64,000 nt of DNA, taken from the NCBI RefSeq assembly GCF_007565055.1, contig NC_044567.1, positions 50,554,260 to 50,618,259 on the forward strand, in the 5' to 3' direction. Below, in pieces: positions 10,080 through 21,339 of this stretch. A program made the translations under genes and the position numbers. Below the pieces are notes generated by a model, which made no database searches, was not told where the DNA came from, and saw only the letters and a list, made by a program, of their open reading frames with translations. The first letter of the stretch is position 1, and each line of letters begins with the position of its first letter. This DNA is from Rhinopithecus roxellana (lineage: Eukaryota; Chordata; Mammalia; Primates; Cercopithecidae).

Positions 10080-10345
10080 ATGTCTTACTCTGGGGTGAGA
10101 GCACCGTCGTGATCTAGCCTAGCATTCTTTTTCAGCTGCACCACCCATCCTCCCTTTCAGGAATTCTATGTTCCAGTCAGGCTGAACTTCTTGTGATATC
10201 CCACAAGTGTTAATGCTTTCTTGCCTCAGTGTTTTTATTTATGTTTTTCCGCTACCTGAGCTAAATCTTCCTCATCTCATAGCCAAATCCAAGCCGTACT
10301 TAAGTGCCAACCTCAGATTTTACCTCTTCTCTGATGCTCCCTGTT
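10080..10345 (+). repeat. L2 (LINE) 3' fragment
   Basis: Has the L2 3' plan 'atccaagccgtacttaagtgccaacctcagattttacctcttctctgatgctccc', matched piecewise to the consensus segments for tissue-wide L2 copies. Sense orientation, strongly decayed. Confidence 0.6.
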
Positions 10346-11252
10346 CTAGTTGAGATCTGGGGGTTATAAGGGGAAGAGACCCAGTCAAGCTAGCTCAAGC
10401 AAAAGGAAGTGTATCACAAAGCTCCAATGGATAATGTCGTGTACAGCCACAGAGAGAACAGGGGGTGAGATACATGTGGAGTGAAGGAGGACTCTAACTG
10501 GGCCCTGGGGATGCCACAATGGATGCTACTGTCTCCATCTCTCAGGGTCGGTGGGATTCCCTTCATCTCTGGTCACCTCTGCTTTTCTTCCATGCAGCTT
10601 TTCCTCCCTGCTTGTCCTCTGTGTCTTCTCTTCTCCTGTCTTCTTGTTCCCCATCTCACTCAGCAAATAGAATGGCTGCCCCACGCTGCCTACATGATTT
10701 CCTCAGCACCCACTACTGACGGATGTGTCACTTTGTTTAAATTCTTAACAGAAGGTATATGGCTGGTAAGCAATTTTTAAAGGTAGCTATTAACCTAAGA
10801 AAACAGAAATTGTATGGGAAAGAAAATGTATCACAAAAAATTTTTTTTGTTTAGTAGTGAACAGTATTTATATAGCTATTATAGTATAAACACTGACTTG
10901 GTTTAGCAAAAAAATTGAAATCAAATGATATTGGAAGAATAGGAGAAGGGGCAGGGAGGTGGTAGATATCAATTAAATACTCTTCTCTCACAACAACAAG
11001 TTCACGTCTAACTCTGAAAATCCGGGGGGAACAACATAAACAAATCATTAAAAAATATAGAAGTAAATCCAGAAGCAGCTAGAACAGTTGAAAGAGGCAA
11101 CTGCTATGGGGTTGTGGGGCTGGGGAGTGGCAGTACATGTGCAAGGGATTGATGTATGTATTATAAGGCTTTCTGTAGCTTTTTTTAAATTAAAAAATAC
11201 ATATGCATGCATTACTTTTAAAATGGCTCTTTTAAAAATTATGAAATAATGT
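10346..11252. other. mostly single-copy, possible ancient repeat at 10370-10700
   Basis: 'gctagctcaagcaaaagga' followed by a CT-rich part resembles a common old mammalian repeat, without a confident family. 10780-11250 is AT-rich and unrecognised. The open frame at 10481-10780 is unlike any known protein to me. Confidence 0.3.
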
Positions 11253-11268
11253 AAAGAATTTAACTTTT

Positions 11269-11383
11269 GCAGGAGAATGGCATGAACCCGGGAGGCGGAG
11301 CTTGCAGTGAGCTGAGATCTGGCCACAGCACTCCAGCCTGGGCGGCAGAGCAAGACTCCGTCTCAAAAAAAAAAAAAAAAAAA
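11269..11383 (+). mobile_element. 5'-truncated AluY, monkey type
   Basis: Starts inside the right arm at GCAGGAGAATGGC and runs to an A22 tail. Contains GAGATCTGGCCA, typical of Old World monkey AluY copies. Target-site duplications AAAGAATTTAACTTTT lie at 11253-11268 and 11384-11399 and match perfectly. Confidence 0.95.
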
Positions 11384-11529
11384 AAAGAATTTAACTTTTT
11401 AAAGAAAGCTTTAATTCTAATGAGATGCACTCTCAGAAACCTGGCAATATACAGAAGGCCCCATTTCCTGGGGCTTCCCAAGAGTGCTGTTTTCACTGGA
11501 CAATTAAGCAGATGAAAAGTTTTGTTTAT

Positions 11530-12110
11530 TTTTGTATCAGACAGATTTTACTTACACATAGGCACACACACGTGCACACAACATAACCTTACAGATAAAG
11601 ACATACGTCCTCCATTCCAGTCCTTTAAACTCCGTCCCCCAAGCAATTAGGAACATAAATTTAATGTCATTCTTCCTAGTCTACAGTTTTTAATATTTTT
11701 ACTACAATATATACGCACATATATCTTTAAAAAAATACTAATTTACTTATTATGTTTTGAAATTTTCATTTAAATGTTATCATAATGCACATATTATTCT
11801 GGTACTTGCTTTACTCATTTAATATGTTGAGACTTATCTATATTTACATATGGATCTAGTGCTTTCATTCTATTTCATCATGTGAGTACAGTAGAATTTA
11901 TTTTGCCTGCCAATTTTTTTAGTCTTACAATCAATGTGGCAGTGAATATCTTTATGCAAACCTCATGCCAACACATACGAAAATGTCTTCTGCGTGTATA
12001 CCTAGACACGGAGTTGCTGGGTTACAAGAGGCACATTTTCCATTTTACTAGGTCACTGGGTCAGCATCATTTTTAAACACAATTAAATAGCGCTGTTGGC
12101 AGATTCTGGT
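11530..12110 (-). mobile_element. L1M 3' UTR and ORF2 end, antisense
   Basis: Reverse 3' UTR text with CACACACACG and 'acatatatcttt', then 'ttgagacttatctatatttacatatgg', 'cagtgaatatctttatgcaaacc' and 'ggagttgctgggttacaag', which are late ORF2/3' UTR signatures of old L1 families. Confidence 0.7.
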
Positions 12111-12471
12111 TCCTGGGTGACAGGCTTGTACAGACCAGCCCGGCTGGGGGTGGAGGCCGTATCTGAAATACCACCTGTGTCGCTGTCACAACAGTGTTGG
12201 AGGCTCTATTTTCAGAGGCGGCAGTTTCGGACCAGAGCAGAGAGACACATTTATTCACGTTCTTTCTAACAAGGTGGTGTTTGACACTTAAAGGACTGAT
12301 AAGGTTCTTTTCTTTTTCACGTATATGAGGGGAAAGCACTAGGTAACATACAGCGAAGAAGACCGAGGGAGGATGAGCACAGTAGAAATAGAGAACACAT
12401 GACGTGGACAAGGAAGGCCCCCACGGGTGGGAGATGGGTGTATACATTTTTCCATTCATTCATTATCAGTA
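12111..12471. other. single-copy sequence, nothing recognised
   Basis: Slightly GC-richer than its neighbours. No repeat or gene recognised. Confidence 0.45.
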
Positions 12472-13338
12472 CAGTTGACTTTTGAACAACGCAAGGTTGG
12501 GCTGTCAACCCCCATGTAGTTGAAAATCCATGCATGACTTTTGATGTTCCCCAAATTTAACTAACAGCCTATTGCTGCCCAGAAGTCAAACTGATAACAT
12601 ACAGAGTCATTTAACATGCATTTAACATGCATTTTGTATGTTACGTGTATTATACACTGTATTCTTACAATAAAGTAAGCTAGAGGGGAAAAATGTTATT
12701 AAGCAAATCCTAAGGAAGAGAAAATATATTTACTATTCATTAAGTGGAAGTGGATTGGTATAATTTGGATGTGTGTCCCTTCCCAAATCTCATATTGAAA
12801 TGTAATCCCTAATATTGGATGTGGGGCCTGGCGGGAGGTGATTGGATCGTGAGGACGGATTCTCATGAATGGTTTTGGCACCATCCCTCTTGGCACTGTC
12901 CTCATGATAGTGAGTTCTCCTGAGATTTGGTCATTTAAAAGTGTGTGGGACCTACCTCCCTCTCCACTCCTGCTCTGGCCATGTGATGTGCCTGCACCCC
13001 CTTTGCCTTCCACCATTATTGTAAGTTTCCTGAGGCCTCCCCAGATGCTGAGCAGATGCCAGCATCACACTTCCTGTACAGCCTGCAGAATGAGAAACCA
13101 ATTAAACCTCTTTTCTCTATAAACTACCCAGTCTCAAATATCTCTTTATAGCAATGTGAGAACAGACTAATACATGGATCATCGTAAAGATCTTCAGCTC
13201 ATCATCTTCACTTTGAGTAGGCTAAGGAGGAGGAGGAAGCAGGTTGGTCTTGCTGTCTCAGGGGTGGCAGAGGCAGGAGAAAATCCACATAGAAGTTGAC
13301 CCTTGCAGTTCAAATTCATGGTGTTCAAGGGCCACCTG
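12472..13338. mobile_element. MER2 (Tigger-derived) DNA transposon, split by an MST LTR
   Basis: Termini CAGTTGACTTTTGAACAACG at the left and GTGTTCAAGGGCCACCTG at the right are inverted copies of each other with a few changes. TA flanks both (12470-12471 and 13339-13340). The internal text 'acaataaagtaagctagag' and 'ggaagagaaaatatatttac' is typical of MER2. Interrupted at 12756-13174. Confidence 0.9.
12756..13174 (+). mobile_element. MST-type (ERVL-MaLR) solo LTR inside MER2
   Basis: Starts TGGTATAATTTGGATGTGTG, has the CCAATTAAACCTC polyadenylation region, and ends AACAGACTAATACA. 5-bp target duplications TGGAT lie at 12751-12755 and 13175-13179. It dates after the MER2 insertion. Confidence 0.9.
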
Positions 13339-13683
13339 TATTTGTGAAGAATGTGTCAGACTTGGAAATAGATTCTGGGGCAGAAAGTACCATAAGAAAG
13401 GGACAGTTCCCTTTTGACTGATATGGTAGATGAGATTTGGAAAGCCTTCTTCATTCACATTCCTTTCCAAAGAAATAGTCCCTGGCTATGGGCTACCACC
13501 TTTCTCCCAACCATGGCAGTAACTGCCTTCACTTCTCACTCTTGAAAACTGAATCAGCTGTTCAGACCAGAGTCACTTGACTAAGGAATGCTGATCCTAA
13601 AACCACCCAATGACCCCACATCATTGGGGTCACATTCACACCCCACATCAAGAAGATGAGTGGCACCATCATATATTTATATA
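13339..13683. other. single-copy sequence
   Basis: Nothing recognised up to the TA/TG-rich run beginning at about 13670. Confidence 0.4.
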
Positions 13684-13704
13684 TGTGTGTGTGTGTGTGT
13701 GTGT
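13684..13704 (+). repeat. (TG)n microsatellite
   Basis: About ten TG units following TATATTTATATA. Confidence 0.95.
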
Positions 13705-13844
13705 AGTGATATCTCTTCATATGATATTGCAATACCATGAAAAGAACTCTGACTGTCAGTGATAAGAGTCTGGGGCCCAGAGTGTATTAATAAACTGAAG
13801 ATAACTTTTGTAGTGAGTGTCTTGAAAGGGTTTGATTATTTTGG

Positions 13845-13915
13845 GAGTACTGCACATTGTAAATAGATGCACATAGTAGGTGTTCAATTAATATTCGTTG
13901 ATTAAGACTTGTTGA
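13845..13915 (+). repeat. MIR/L2 3'-end fragment (weak)
   Basis: 'gatgcacatagtaggtgttcaattaatattcgttgatta' resembles the shared 3' end of MIR and L2. Too short to assign. Confidence 0.4.
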
Positions 13916-14129
13916 GTAGTGTTCAATGCTTATTTAGATGTGATAAGTTGGAAAGTGGATTTTATTAATTACAAAATTAGAACTACTTTATATTCACGTA
14001 ATTCTTTGTTTTCACAGGGTTTTTATATACATTGTTGATTTTGATTTTCATGAGCAGTTATAACATCAGCATGCTATTTAGATATAGTTATTATTATATA
14101 GGTGGTTATCATTAGGAGTGAATCACTAT

Positions 14130-14361
14130 AATGTAGTTCTTAAGTGTGGATACAGTTGCCAATCTTGCTTTCCATCCCAGTTCTACCTCTTATGGGCTTT
14201 ATACATCTCTGTGCTTAAGATTTTTCATCTGCACAATGAGGAGAAAAGCAGCATCTACTTCGTAGTGTTGTCATGAACTGAATTCATGAATTTATGTGAG
14301 TGAAATGCTTAGAATAGTGTCTGGCACATAGGAAATTTTCAAACGTTATTATTAGCTGTCA
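14130..14361 (+). repeat. MIR (SINE)
   Basis: Has 'ccagttctacctcttatggg', 'tttttcatctgcacaatgagg', 'agtgttgtcatgaactgaa' and 'ggcacataggaaattttcaaacgttatt' in the MIR order. A T20 run follows at 14362-14381. Confidence 0.8.
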
Positions 14362-14381
14362 TTTTTTTTTTTTTTTTTTTT

Positions 14382-15039
14382 GACCAAGCTGGAAGCTGAG
14401 ATTCAAGAGGATCAGTTTCATCCCAGGCCACTTTGCCAGTAAGTGGCCCCATCAGAATTAGAAAGCTATCAATAAAAGCAAAGGAGAGAAAGTGTGAGAC
14501 ATAGGTTTTGGATCCCACTGCAAAAAATCACTGGTGAATAAGTACCTGCCAGCCTGCCACATTGGGTATTGATGAGGTTTCAACAAACTGATGGATATGC
14601 AAAGTCTTTGAAAACTGAAGTACAATGGTGTGGCTGCATTATTCTGCTGGGGAGGAAAGGGCATGAGGCTGGGGCATGGTAAAGCTGAATGAGGTCTGTG
14701 GCTTGGGAGAAAGAAAGGAAAGATGGAGACCTGCAGCTCATTTCCTGGGAGCATGGGTAGGCAACAGTTTAGATTCATCACAGAGCCCCCAAGCAGGTGG
14801 TGAGAAAACACAGATGCCCCCCTTCTGCTTTTTGAGCATCTCATGTTATTCAACATTGTCCATGTATTTGTACAAAATGCTATCTCCTCATTGGGAAACT
14901 TCACCAGCTCCCTGTGCTAGTGGCAGGAGAATAGGAGTTTCCTAAAGGGATCTGTTCAGAAATGAAACTCGTAAATGTATTCCTGATAGAGAGGGAACAA
15001 CTGGTTTCTTAGCCAACTGAGTTGCCCTGAAATCACCTC
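14382..15039. other. single-copy sequence, nothing recognised
   Basis: No repeat seen. Overlapping open frames on both strands at 14458-14945 resemble no family I know. Confidence 0.4.
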
Positions 15040-15215
15040 CAAGGATAAACTCTGAGCCTATAACACTGGTTCTCTCCTCACAAGAACTCCATGAGTCATG
15101 TGGAGAAGAGGTGTTTAATTCCATTCAGCAATGGGCCAAGAGAAGAGAATTGATGCACCCAGGATCACGTGGCCCACCCTTAGCGTGGAGCTTCTGGCTC
15201 CTGGTGACACTGCTC
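15040..15215 (-). repeat. MIR, antisense (decayed)
   Basis: 'acaagaactccatgagtcatgtgg' and 'gatgcacccaggatcacgtgg' follow the reverse MIR order (lowest-Tm core, then the 'aaggtcacacagc' block). Many substitutions. Confidence 0.45.
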
Positions 15216-15614
15216 CCAGCCACACATGGGGTGCCTGCTGAACAGAGCCCGTCATATCTCCTTCCCCACTACTAACTGTCACGGGATGCCAGTCTCAGGC
15301 ACCAGAGTCGGAGGAATAAGCCTAGTCCAGGACAACTTTGGGAATCCATTAGTGTGGGGTTGATGCATTTCCTAGGAAAACAAACAATCTCTGCATGGCT
15401 TTCCCAGCCACATGTCCATAGAATAGCAACATAATATTTATAATCTCTTATCTGTTTCTTCTCTACCTTTCTCCTTGTGGACAATGGTTACGGCTCATCT
15501 ACACGTCTCCCTCTCTCCCAAAGTCAGCAGTAGAGACATCACAGATTTCTAGTTGGGAAACCATGGTCTACACCACAGATACAGTACCCCCACAAGGCTA
15601 TAAAGAAGGAGGTT
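15216..15614. other. single-copy sequence, nothing recognised
   Basis: No repeat or gene recognised. Confidence 0.4.
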
Positions 15615-15800
15615 GTTGGTTAACAATGTGGGCTTGGTGGCAAGACAGAATTGAGTGTGAATACAATTTTGCTACTTCTTAGCATATGTTTATTGTTTCC
15701 CAATTTCAGTGTTTTTCTCTGTGAAACAGAGATAATAATAGTGCCGGTGTCATGATCTTACAGGATGAGAGGAGTACATATAAATTCACTACAGGACTTT
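15615..15800 (+). repeat. MIR (SINE)
   Basis: 'gtgggcttggtggcaagacag', 'ttttgctacttcttagcatatg', 'gtgaaacagagataataatag' and 'gatgagaggagtacat' fit MIR positions. Confidence 0.7.
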
Positions 15801-17035
15801 CATTTTTAGCAAGTTAGCAGATTACATAGCCTGCTTGATAAAATATCATAAATATATTTTTAATAGTGTATCTATGCTTAATGAAAAAAAAAAAAAAAAA
15901 CCCTGAAAACCAGAAGGTTAACAAAGACCTAATATTTTGGTTACCCTGAGACAAGGATACATTTTCTCAACTAGCTTGAATTTTTAGCAGCCACTTGGAT
16001 ATAGAATATGAGTCCTTAAGCTCACATTGGGCAAAGAATTGGAATTGAGATCCCAGACCAAGTTAGGATCCTCAAAGGGTTGGGACTCGTGGAGAAGGTT
16101 AGAATAGAAAAAAATCTTCCTGCCCACTCAGGGAAATAGCAAGAAACTTTGTTTTCCTCTGGACTCTGGGGAGGTGAAAAAAAAGTTTTCTGTTGATAGT
16201 TTGTAACCATGACCTCAACCTCACTTGGATTTGGTATTTACCTTTATTATATCTGTTCAGGATATTAACACAAAGAGATCCCTAGCTGGAATACCCCTAG
16301 AGCTTCCAGCAAAACAAAATCAAATTCTGTCCTGCCAAATACAAGCTCCATTACAAAATACGTGAAGAAGCAAGACATTGTGAGTGAGGCAGCAGACAGC
16401 ATCCATAGAAAGACAAGAATCCTCAGTGCTTCAGAGGAGAGAACTATCAGAATGGAGAAATAAGATTCATTTGAAACCAGTAAACACAGATGAGACAAGG
16501 ATAAGATACCACTAATAAAGCATTCACAGGGAAGGTGGCACGTAGTAAGCAAGTAATAGACCTTAGTTATTATTCATATTAGTGTTAGGGTTCTGTTTTC
16601 ACGGAGGAAAGGAAAACAAATCTGAAAGGCAATCCGTTTGTTGATCACTAGTTCCCTTCAGACACAGCGCTTTGCAGGCTGAGGAGCATAAGACCAGGGC
16701 TAGAGAGATGGGAGGGTCCATGGATGAAGGTCTGGAGGTAAAGCGTCCTTGGTCCCATCCTGACTATTCCCCAAGTGACCACGAGAAAATCCATCCCATT
16801 TGAATAATCACAAATCTGACCTCCCAAGGCTGAAGTAGAGAGTAGAATTAGGGGAGCATTCTAAGGCTTGCTGTAAAATTAATCACAACACAATAATAAT
16901 TTTAAAAAGTCGTTGCCAGAGGGAGAAAGGCATAGTCACTGAGGTCACAGTATCGAGCTATCATTTTGATGTACAGTTCCCAAAGAGATCAGTCTACTCT
17001 GACTTAGAACACATTATTTTTGTAAAATTGCAATG
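15801..17035. other. single-copy stretch with an A17 run
   Basis: An A17 tract sits at 15884-15900 with no recognisable retroelement in front of it. The remainder shows no repeat. The minus-strand frame at 16265-16552 resembles no family I know. Confidence 0.4.
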
Positions 17036-17590
17036 TATCAGGGAGAGCAAAGAACCTGGGATTCTTCAGATTAAAAACCTGGGATGCAGATGGACAGCCT
17101 CGGGTACTCTAAGAAGTATGTTGTGTGTGGTGGGTGAAGGGGGCATATGACGACTGTCTTTACGGGAGTGGAATGGAATACCAACCAATCTCTTGTCCCT
17201 CTGTTCGATTTTTTTTTTTTTTTTTTGAGACGGAGTCTTGCTCAATCACCCAGGCTGGAATGCAGTGACGCGATCTCCGCTGACTGCAAGCTCTGCCTCC
17301 CGGGTTCACGCCATTCTCCTGCCTCAGCCTCCGAAGTAGCTGGGATTACTGGCGCCCGCCACCACGCCCGGCTAATTTTTTGTATTTTTAGTAGAGACGG
17401 GGTTTCACCGTGTTAGTCAGGTTGGTCTCGATCTCCTGACCTCGTGATCCGCCCACCTTGGCCTCCCAAAGTGCTAGGATTACAGGCGTGAGCTACTGCG
17501 CCTGGCCCCTTGGCTCAGTATTTAATTCTGCACAAAGTATATGATTGGCCAAGCCTTGGATCATATCATTTACGGTCATACCTGACTACA
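17036..17590 (+). repeat. unclassified dispersed repeat, copy B, split by AluY
   Basis: Counterpart of 470-690, with the same landmarks in the same order on both sides of the Alu at 17207-17506. The copies differ by many substitutions and small indels, so they are old. Confidence 0.6.
17207..17506 (-). mobile_element. AluY, antisense, full length
   Basis: T-run then GAGACGGAGTCTTGCTC, with 'ctgcaagctctgcctcccgg' and 'tctcgatctcctgacctcgtg', ending in GCGCCTGGCC. The AluY-type diagnostic text 'cgccattctcctgcctc' is present. Confidence 0.95.
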
Positions 17591-18309
17591 GTCGATAAAT
17601 AAATAGCTTGCTAAAAATCAGTAAATAAGGAAATAATTGTCTTCTATAGGATTCAAAATGAAAAAAGACCATCATTTTGTTATAGTTCTCAACCCAATTC
17701 ACTGTTACACAAGGGACAGAAAGTAGGTCTGAGTCTATCTCCAGCAATAGGCTGAATTCCAAAGGGTGTTGGTCCCAGGGTCTGTCCTGGTTTGAAATGA
17801 GTTCAAGGTAGGGTTTGACCACCTTGACATAGTACAGACTTCCTCCAAGTCGGGTCAACCATTGGCATTCTATGCTGAGACAGTCTTTGCAGTGCTACCT
17901 TGGATAATTCATTCTTACCAACTTGATCATTAGAGATCAAGTCATGAGGTATTTGCAAGTCACTTAATCGGCCAGAAAACCTTCAGATTAACATGGCAAT
18001 CAGGCTTCTCCCATTAATGTCTTTTTGCAAAGAATAGTCCAGCCTGCCTCTGCACATCAATCTGTATTAGTCTAAGGATCATTCTAACATGTATGTATTT
18101 CACCGTCGGTACTTCTGATCCGATGGACAATTTGTCTAAGTGAGTTCTGCAAACATAGAAGTTCTGCAGACATAGAAGCTGGTGGCATTGAGCTCCGCTG
18201 TGCCAGCTGAGTGGGGAAGGTGTCACTCTGGCATGGTGGATAACAGGGCTCATTCTGGAAGGTGGTTGACTTCTTCCTTTCATTCTCTCCAACGTGACAT
18301 CATAGAAAA
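17591..18309. other. single-copy sequence with a 17-bp tandem duplication
   Basis: Units 18144-18160 and 18161-18177 read GTTCTGCARACATAGAA with one difference. Nothing else recognised. Confidence 0.5.
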
Positions 18310-18490
18310 TGTCCTGGTTTAGGGACCAGGATGATGTGAGTTTGTGTCTTGGCTTCGAAGCATACTCACTTTGGTAATTACCTCAGTTCCTTCATCTGTA
18401 AAATGGTGATACTCACCTCTCCCAATTCTTGTAAGGATCAAGTAATTTAACACAATGCTAGGCATATAGGAGGTTCTCAGTCATAGTTAG
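18310..18490 (+). repeat. MIR (SINE)
   Basis: 'tttgtgtcttggcttcgaag', 'ttccttcatctgtaaaatgg', 'cttgtaaggatcaagtaa' and 'gctaggcatataggaggt' in the MIR order. Confidence 0.85.
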
Positions 18491-19024
18491 CTTCTTTCTC
18501 CTCCCTGGGATTGGGGATGGGGGTGTCACTGATTTAACCAAGAAACACACATAGAGACAAAGTTTTAAGGCAGGAGGAGGCTTCCTGTGGAGGAAGAAAG
18601 GATGAAAACCTGAAATCTCTTAATCTTCAGCTAGGATAGTTCACTACAACTTGAAATCTGGGCAACCTAATTCTCTCTGAGCTTCCGTCAAGGGAGGAGA
18701 GCCAGAGTCACACCTTTAACTTCTATGACAGCCAACACATACCATCACACTTTAACTGGTTTCCAAAAGGAAAAAAGCCCTTGCCCTGAGGGAGGAATTA
18801 GGGAGATCCCTATGAGCAAGGTGACCTACACAATGACAGCCCAGGGACATCAAAGGTCCAGCAGGGCTGGGAATTTGGGAGTTGGGACACAGAACAAATG
18901 TCTTGATAACTGTGATCTACTTGTTATAAATATCACAATAACCACATTTGTTCAGCTACTCAATCAATGAGGTTAGCTATATAAGTGTCATGTGTTGCCT
19001 TCCCTGAAAGTGAATCTAGGAGAT
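18491..19024. other. single-copy sequence, nothing recognised
   Basis: No repeat or gene recognised. Confidence 0.4.
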
Positions 19025-19910
19025 TTAATGATTCATTCACTCAACAAATATTTATTGAGCATCCTCTGTATGCCAGGCAAGGTACCAGGAACTAGGGCCA
19101 TTAGGTTCCTGCTTTCATGAAGCAGAGAGACTAAACAAACAATATCAGATAGTGGTATGTTCCATGGAGAAAATAAACAGAGTTACGGATTGTGCCCAGG
19201 GTAAGGGAAGAGTTCATTTTAATAGTGGCCTGGGAAGGCCTCTGGGATCGTTACTTTAAGAGGAGAAATGAAGAATACAAAGGAGGCAAGCATGAAAAAA
19301 AATCTTGGGAAAAATATTCCAGGCAGATGGGATAGCAAGTGCAAAATCCCTTTGGTTTGTCTGAAGAATAGAAAGAACCTCAGGATAAATGGACGTGTGG
19401 AAAAGAGTGAGTAAGGGGGAAATGCTAAGAGTTGAGGCTGGAGAGATGGGAGCTATAGTTTGTATCATGGCCAAATATTTGGATTTTAATTAATTAAAAT
19501 AGAGACTCTGATAGTTTGGTTTCTTTCTTTTCTTTCTTTCTTCTTTTTTTGTTGTTGAGACAAGGTCTGGCTGTATCACCCAGGATGGAGTGCAGTGGCA
19601 TGACCTCTGCTTACTGCAACCTCTGCCTCTTGGGCTCAAGTGATCCTCCCACCTCAGGTTCCCGAATAGCTGGGACTACAGGCACATGCCACTATGCCCA
19701 GCTAATTTCTGTATGTTTTGTAGAGATGGGGTTTTACCATGTTGCTCAGGTTGGTCTCAAACTCCTGAGATCAAGTGATCCACCCACCTTGGCCTCCCAA
19801 AGTACTGGGATTACAGGTGTCAGCCACCGTGCCCAGCATATATTATATAATACTAATATATAATGTCTTTGGTAGGGTTTAAGCAGGGGAAGGTACATTC
19901 AGGGCAGAAA
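19025..19910. repeat. ancient interspersed repeat (family uncertain), split by Alu
   Basis: Opens with 'tcattcactcaacaaatatttattgagcatcc', then 'tatgccaggcaaggtaccagg', 'ttccaggcagatgggatagcaagtgcaaaa' and 'aatatttggattttaa', resuming after the Alu with 'tttggtagggtttaagcagggg'. The same block order recurs at 26355, 37877, 44060 and 48525. I know this as a common ancient mammalian repeat but cannot name it safely; the start resembles the reversed L2 end. Confidence 0.65.
19521..19837 (-). mobile_element. AluJ/S, antisense
   Basis: CTTT-rich tail at 19521-19550, then GAGACAAGGTCTGGCTGTATC through both arms to GTGCCCAGC. Divergent enough to be an older Alu. Confidence 0.9.
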
Positions 19911-20284
19911 ACCTGGAGCTTTTAGCCTGTCCATGCCCTCAATTCTGTAAGCTCCCCTATTCTGCTCCTAGACTCGGCATGCCTCTAGGCGCACATGATT
20001 ATTAGACTACCCTCCTGTCCTCCCCTTTAGCTAGGAACGCCAGGCCAAAGCTCCTAAGCTCTGACCTTTAGCCCTCAACTCCATCCGTCCTGGCCTCAGG
20101 CTTTGGCTTTCACAATCCTACACATCATTCAGACCCAGGTTTTAATACCTCCAACTTTCCCACTCACTTTTCTATTTTATTCTGAGCTCAGACCACTGTT
20201 CTCTCCCTACTTCCTGAACTTTGCCTGTGCCTGGACTCCTTAAATCATAGAGAAACTGAGGCAAGATAGGTAGTCAAGGAAGTG
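19911..20284. other. single-copy sequence, nothing recognised
   Basis: CT-rich in parts. No repeat or gene recognised. Confidence 0.4.
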
Positions 20285-20815
20285 GCCATGTTCTTGGGAC
20301 CCAGCAACCATGGTGACCACATAGTCAACACAATAAGCCTCAGCATTCGCATTGTAATTGGACTTTCTCCTGAAGAGAGCATGCGCGTTTTGATTTTACC
20401 GGTCCTCAAACTGACCCTTTGCTCATTATCATGTGAAAAACACAACCCTGGGTGGAGATTCAAGAAGCTAATGAGATATGTGGTATATGAACAAGCATGT
20501 ATAGCTACTGTGCATGTGCACCCAGAGAGCCATCCAGAATATGCTTACCTGTAGCACCTCTTTCCACCTCCTTATGCATAATCATGTATGACTCCTGTAA
20601 AGGGAGTCTCCCTGGTGCCAGTCTTTGCTGTCTCATCCTTGCCAGTAACCCATCCTGAATTCTGTCTCTCTCAAGGTGTACTGCCTAGTCTGCACCTAAC
20701 TTATAAAACATATTTTTTTTTTTCCAATACATTACTCTATGTTGCACTTCTTTTGCTGTGTGTCTCTTATTTAAATTCTTTTAAACTAAGAGGATAAGAA
20801 CCAAGGTATCACAAC
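20285..20815 (+). repeat. candidate LTR of unknown family
   Basis: The layout is LTR-like: 'gcatgcgcg' at about 20380, a 'gaattctgtctctctcaaggtgtactgcc' stretch, TATAAAA at about 20701, a T-rich part, then 'aggataagaaccaaggtatcacaac' at the end. No partner LTR or internal region is visible. Confidence 0.35.
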
Positions 20816-20839
20816 TGCTGTCAACAAAACAAGGGGCAG

Positions 20840-21000
20840 AAGTTCACGGACCAAAGACTAGGATCAGGAGTCACGTTCTGCCTCTGCTGCCTTGAGGATC
20901 ATTACTTCACCCCTGTGGTCCTCTCTGGAGCCTCTAAACTGTACTGTGTTGGGGTTGGACACAATGGTTGTTAAGGTCCTTTTCAACTTGGATGCTTTAA
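20840..21000 (+). repeat. MIR3-like SINE
   Basis: 'ggttggacacaatggttgttaaggtccttttcaacttgg' matches the MIR3/Ther-type 3' part, and the preceding 'tgccttgaggatcattacttc' fits the core. Confidence 0.55.
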
Positions 21001-21339
21001 CCTGGGGTTCAACCAATTCAAGAAAAATAGGAAAAAACTAACAGGTAAGAAGTAGATATACTATATATTTGAGAGAAAATGACTCCTTATATTGGGTTTG
21101 AAAGCACTCTTTGGTTTTGAAACCCCACAAAACCTCTCTCCAGCCCCTGAGCTCTTGGCTTCCTGTAGGCGTATGTTTGTAACACACATATGTCTTCCAG
21201 GGAACAACATGAATGTCAGTGTCATTTAACTGGAGACTTGCCTGGTGTTTGTATTTGAAATGAAAGTCTTGGAACTAGTTAGCCTCAAATGTAGATTAGC
21301 CAAAGCATGAAATTTTTCTTCCTGCCTCTTTCTTTTTTC

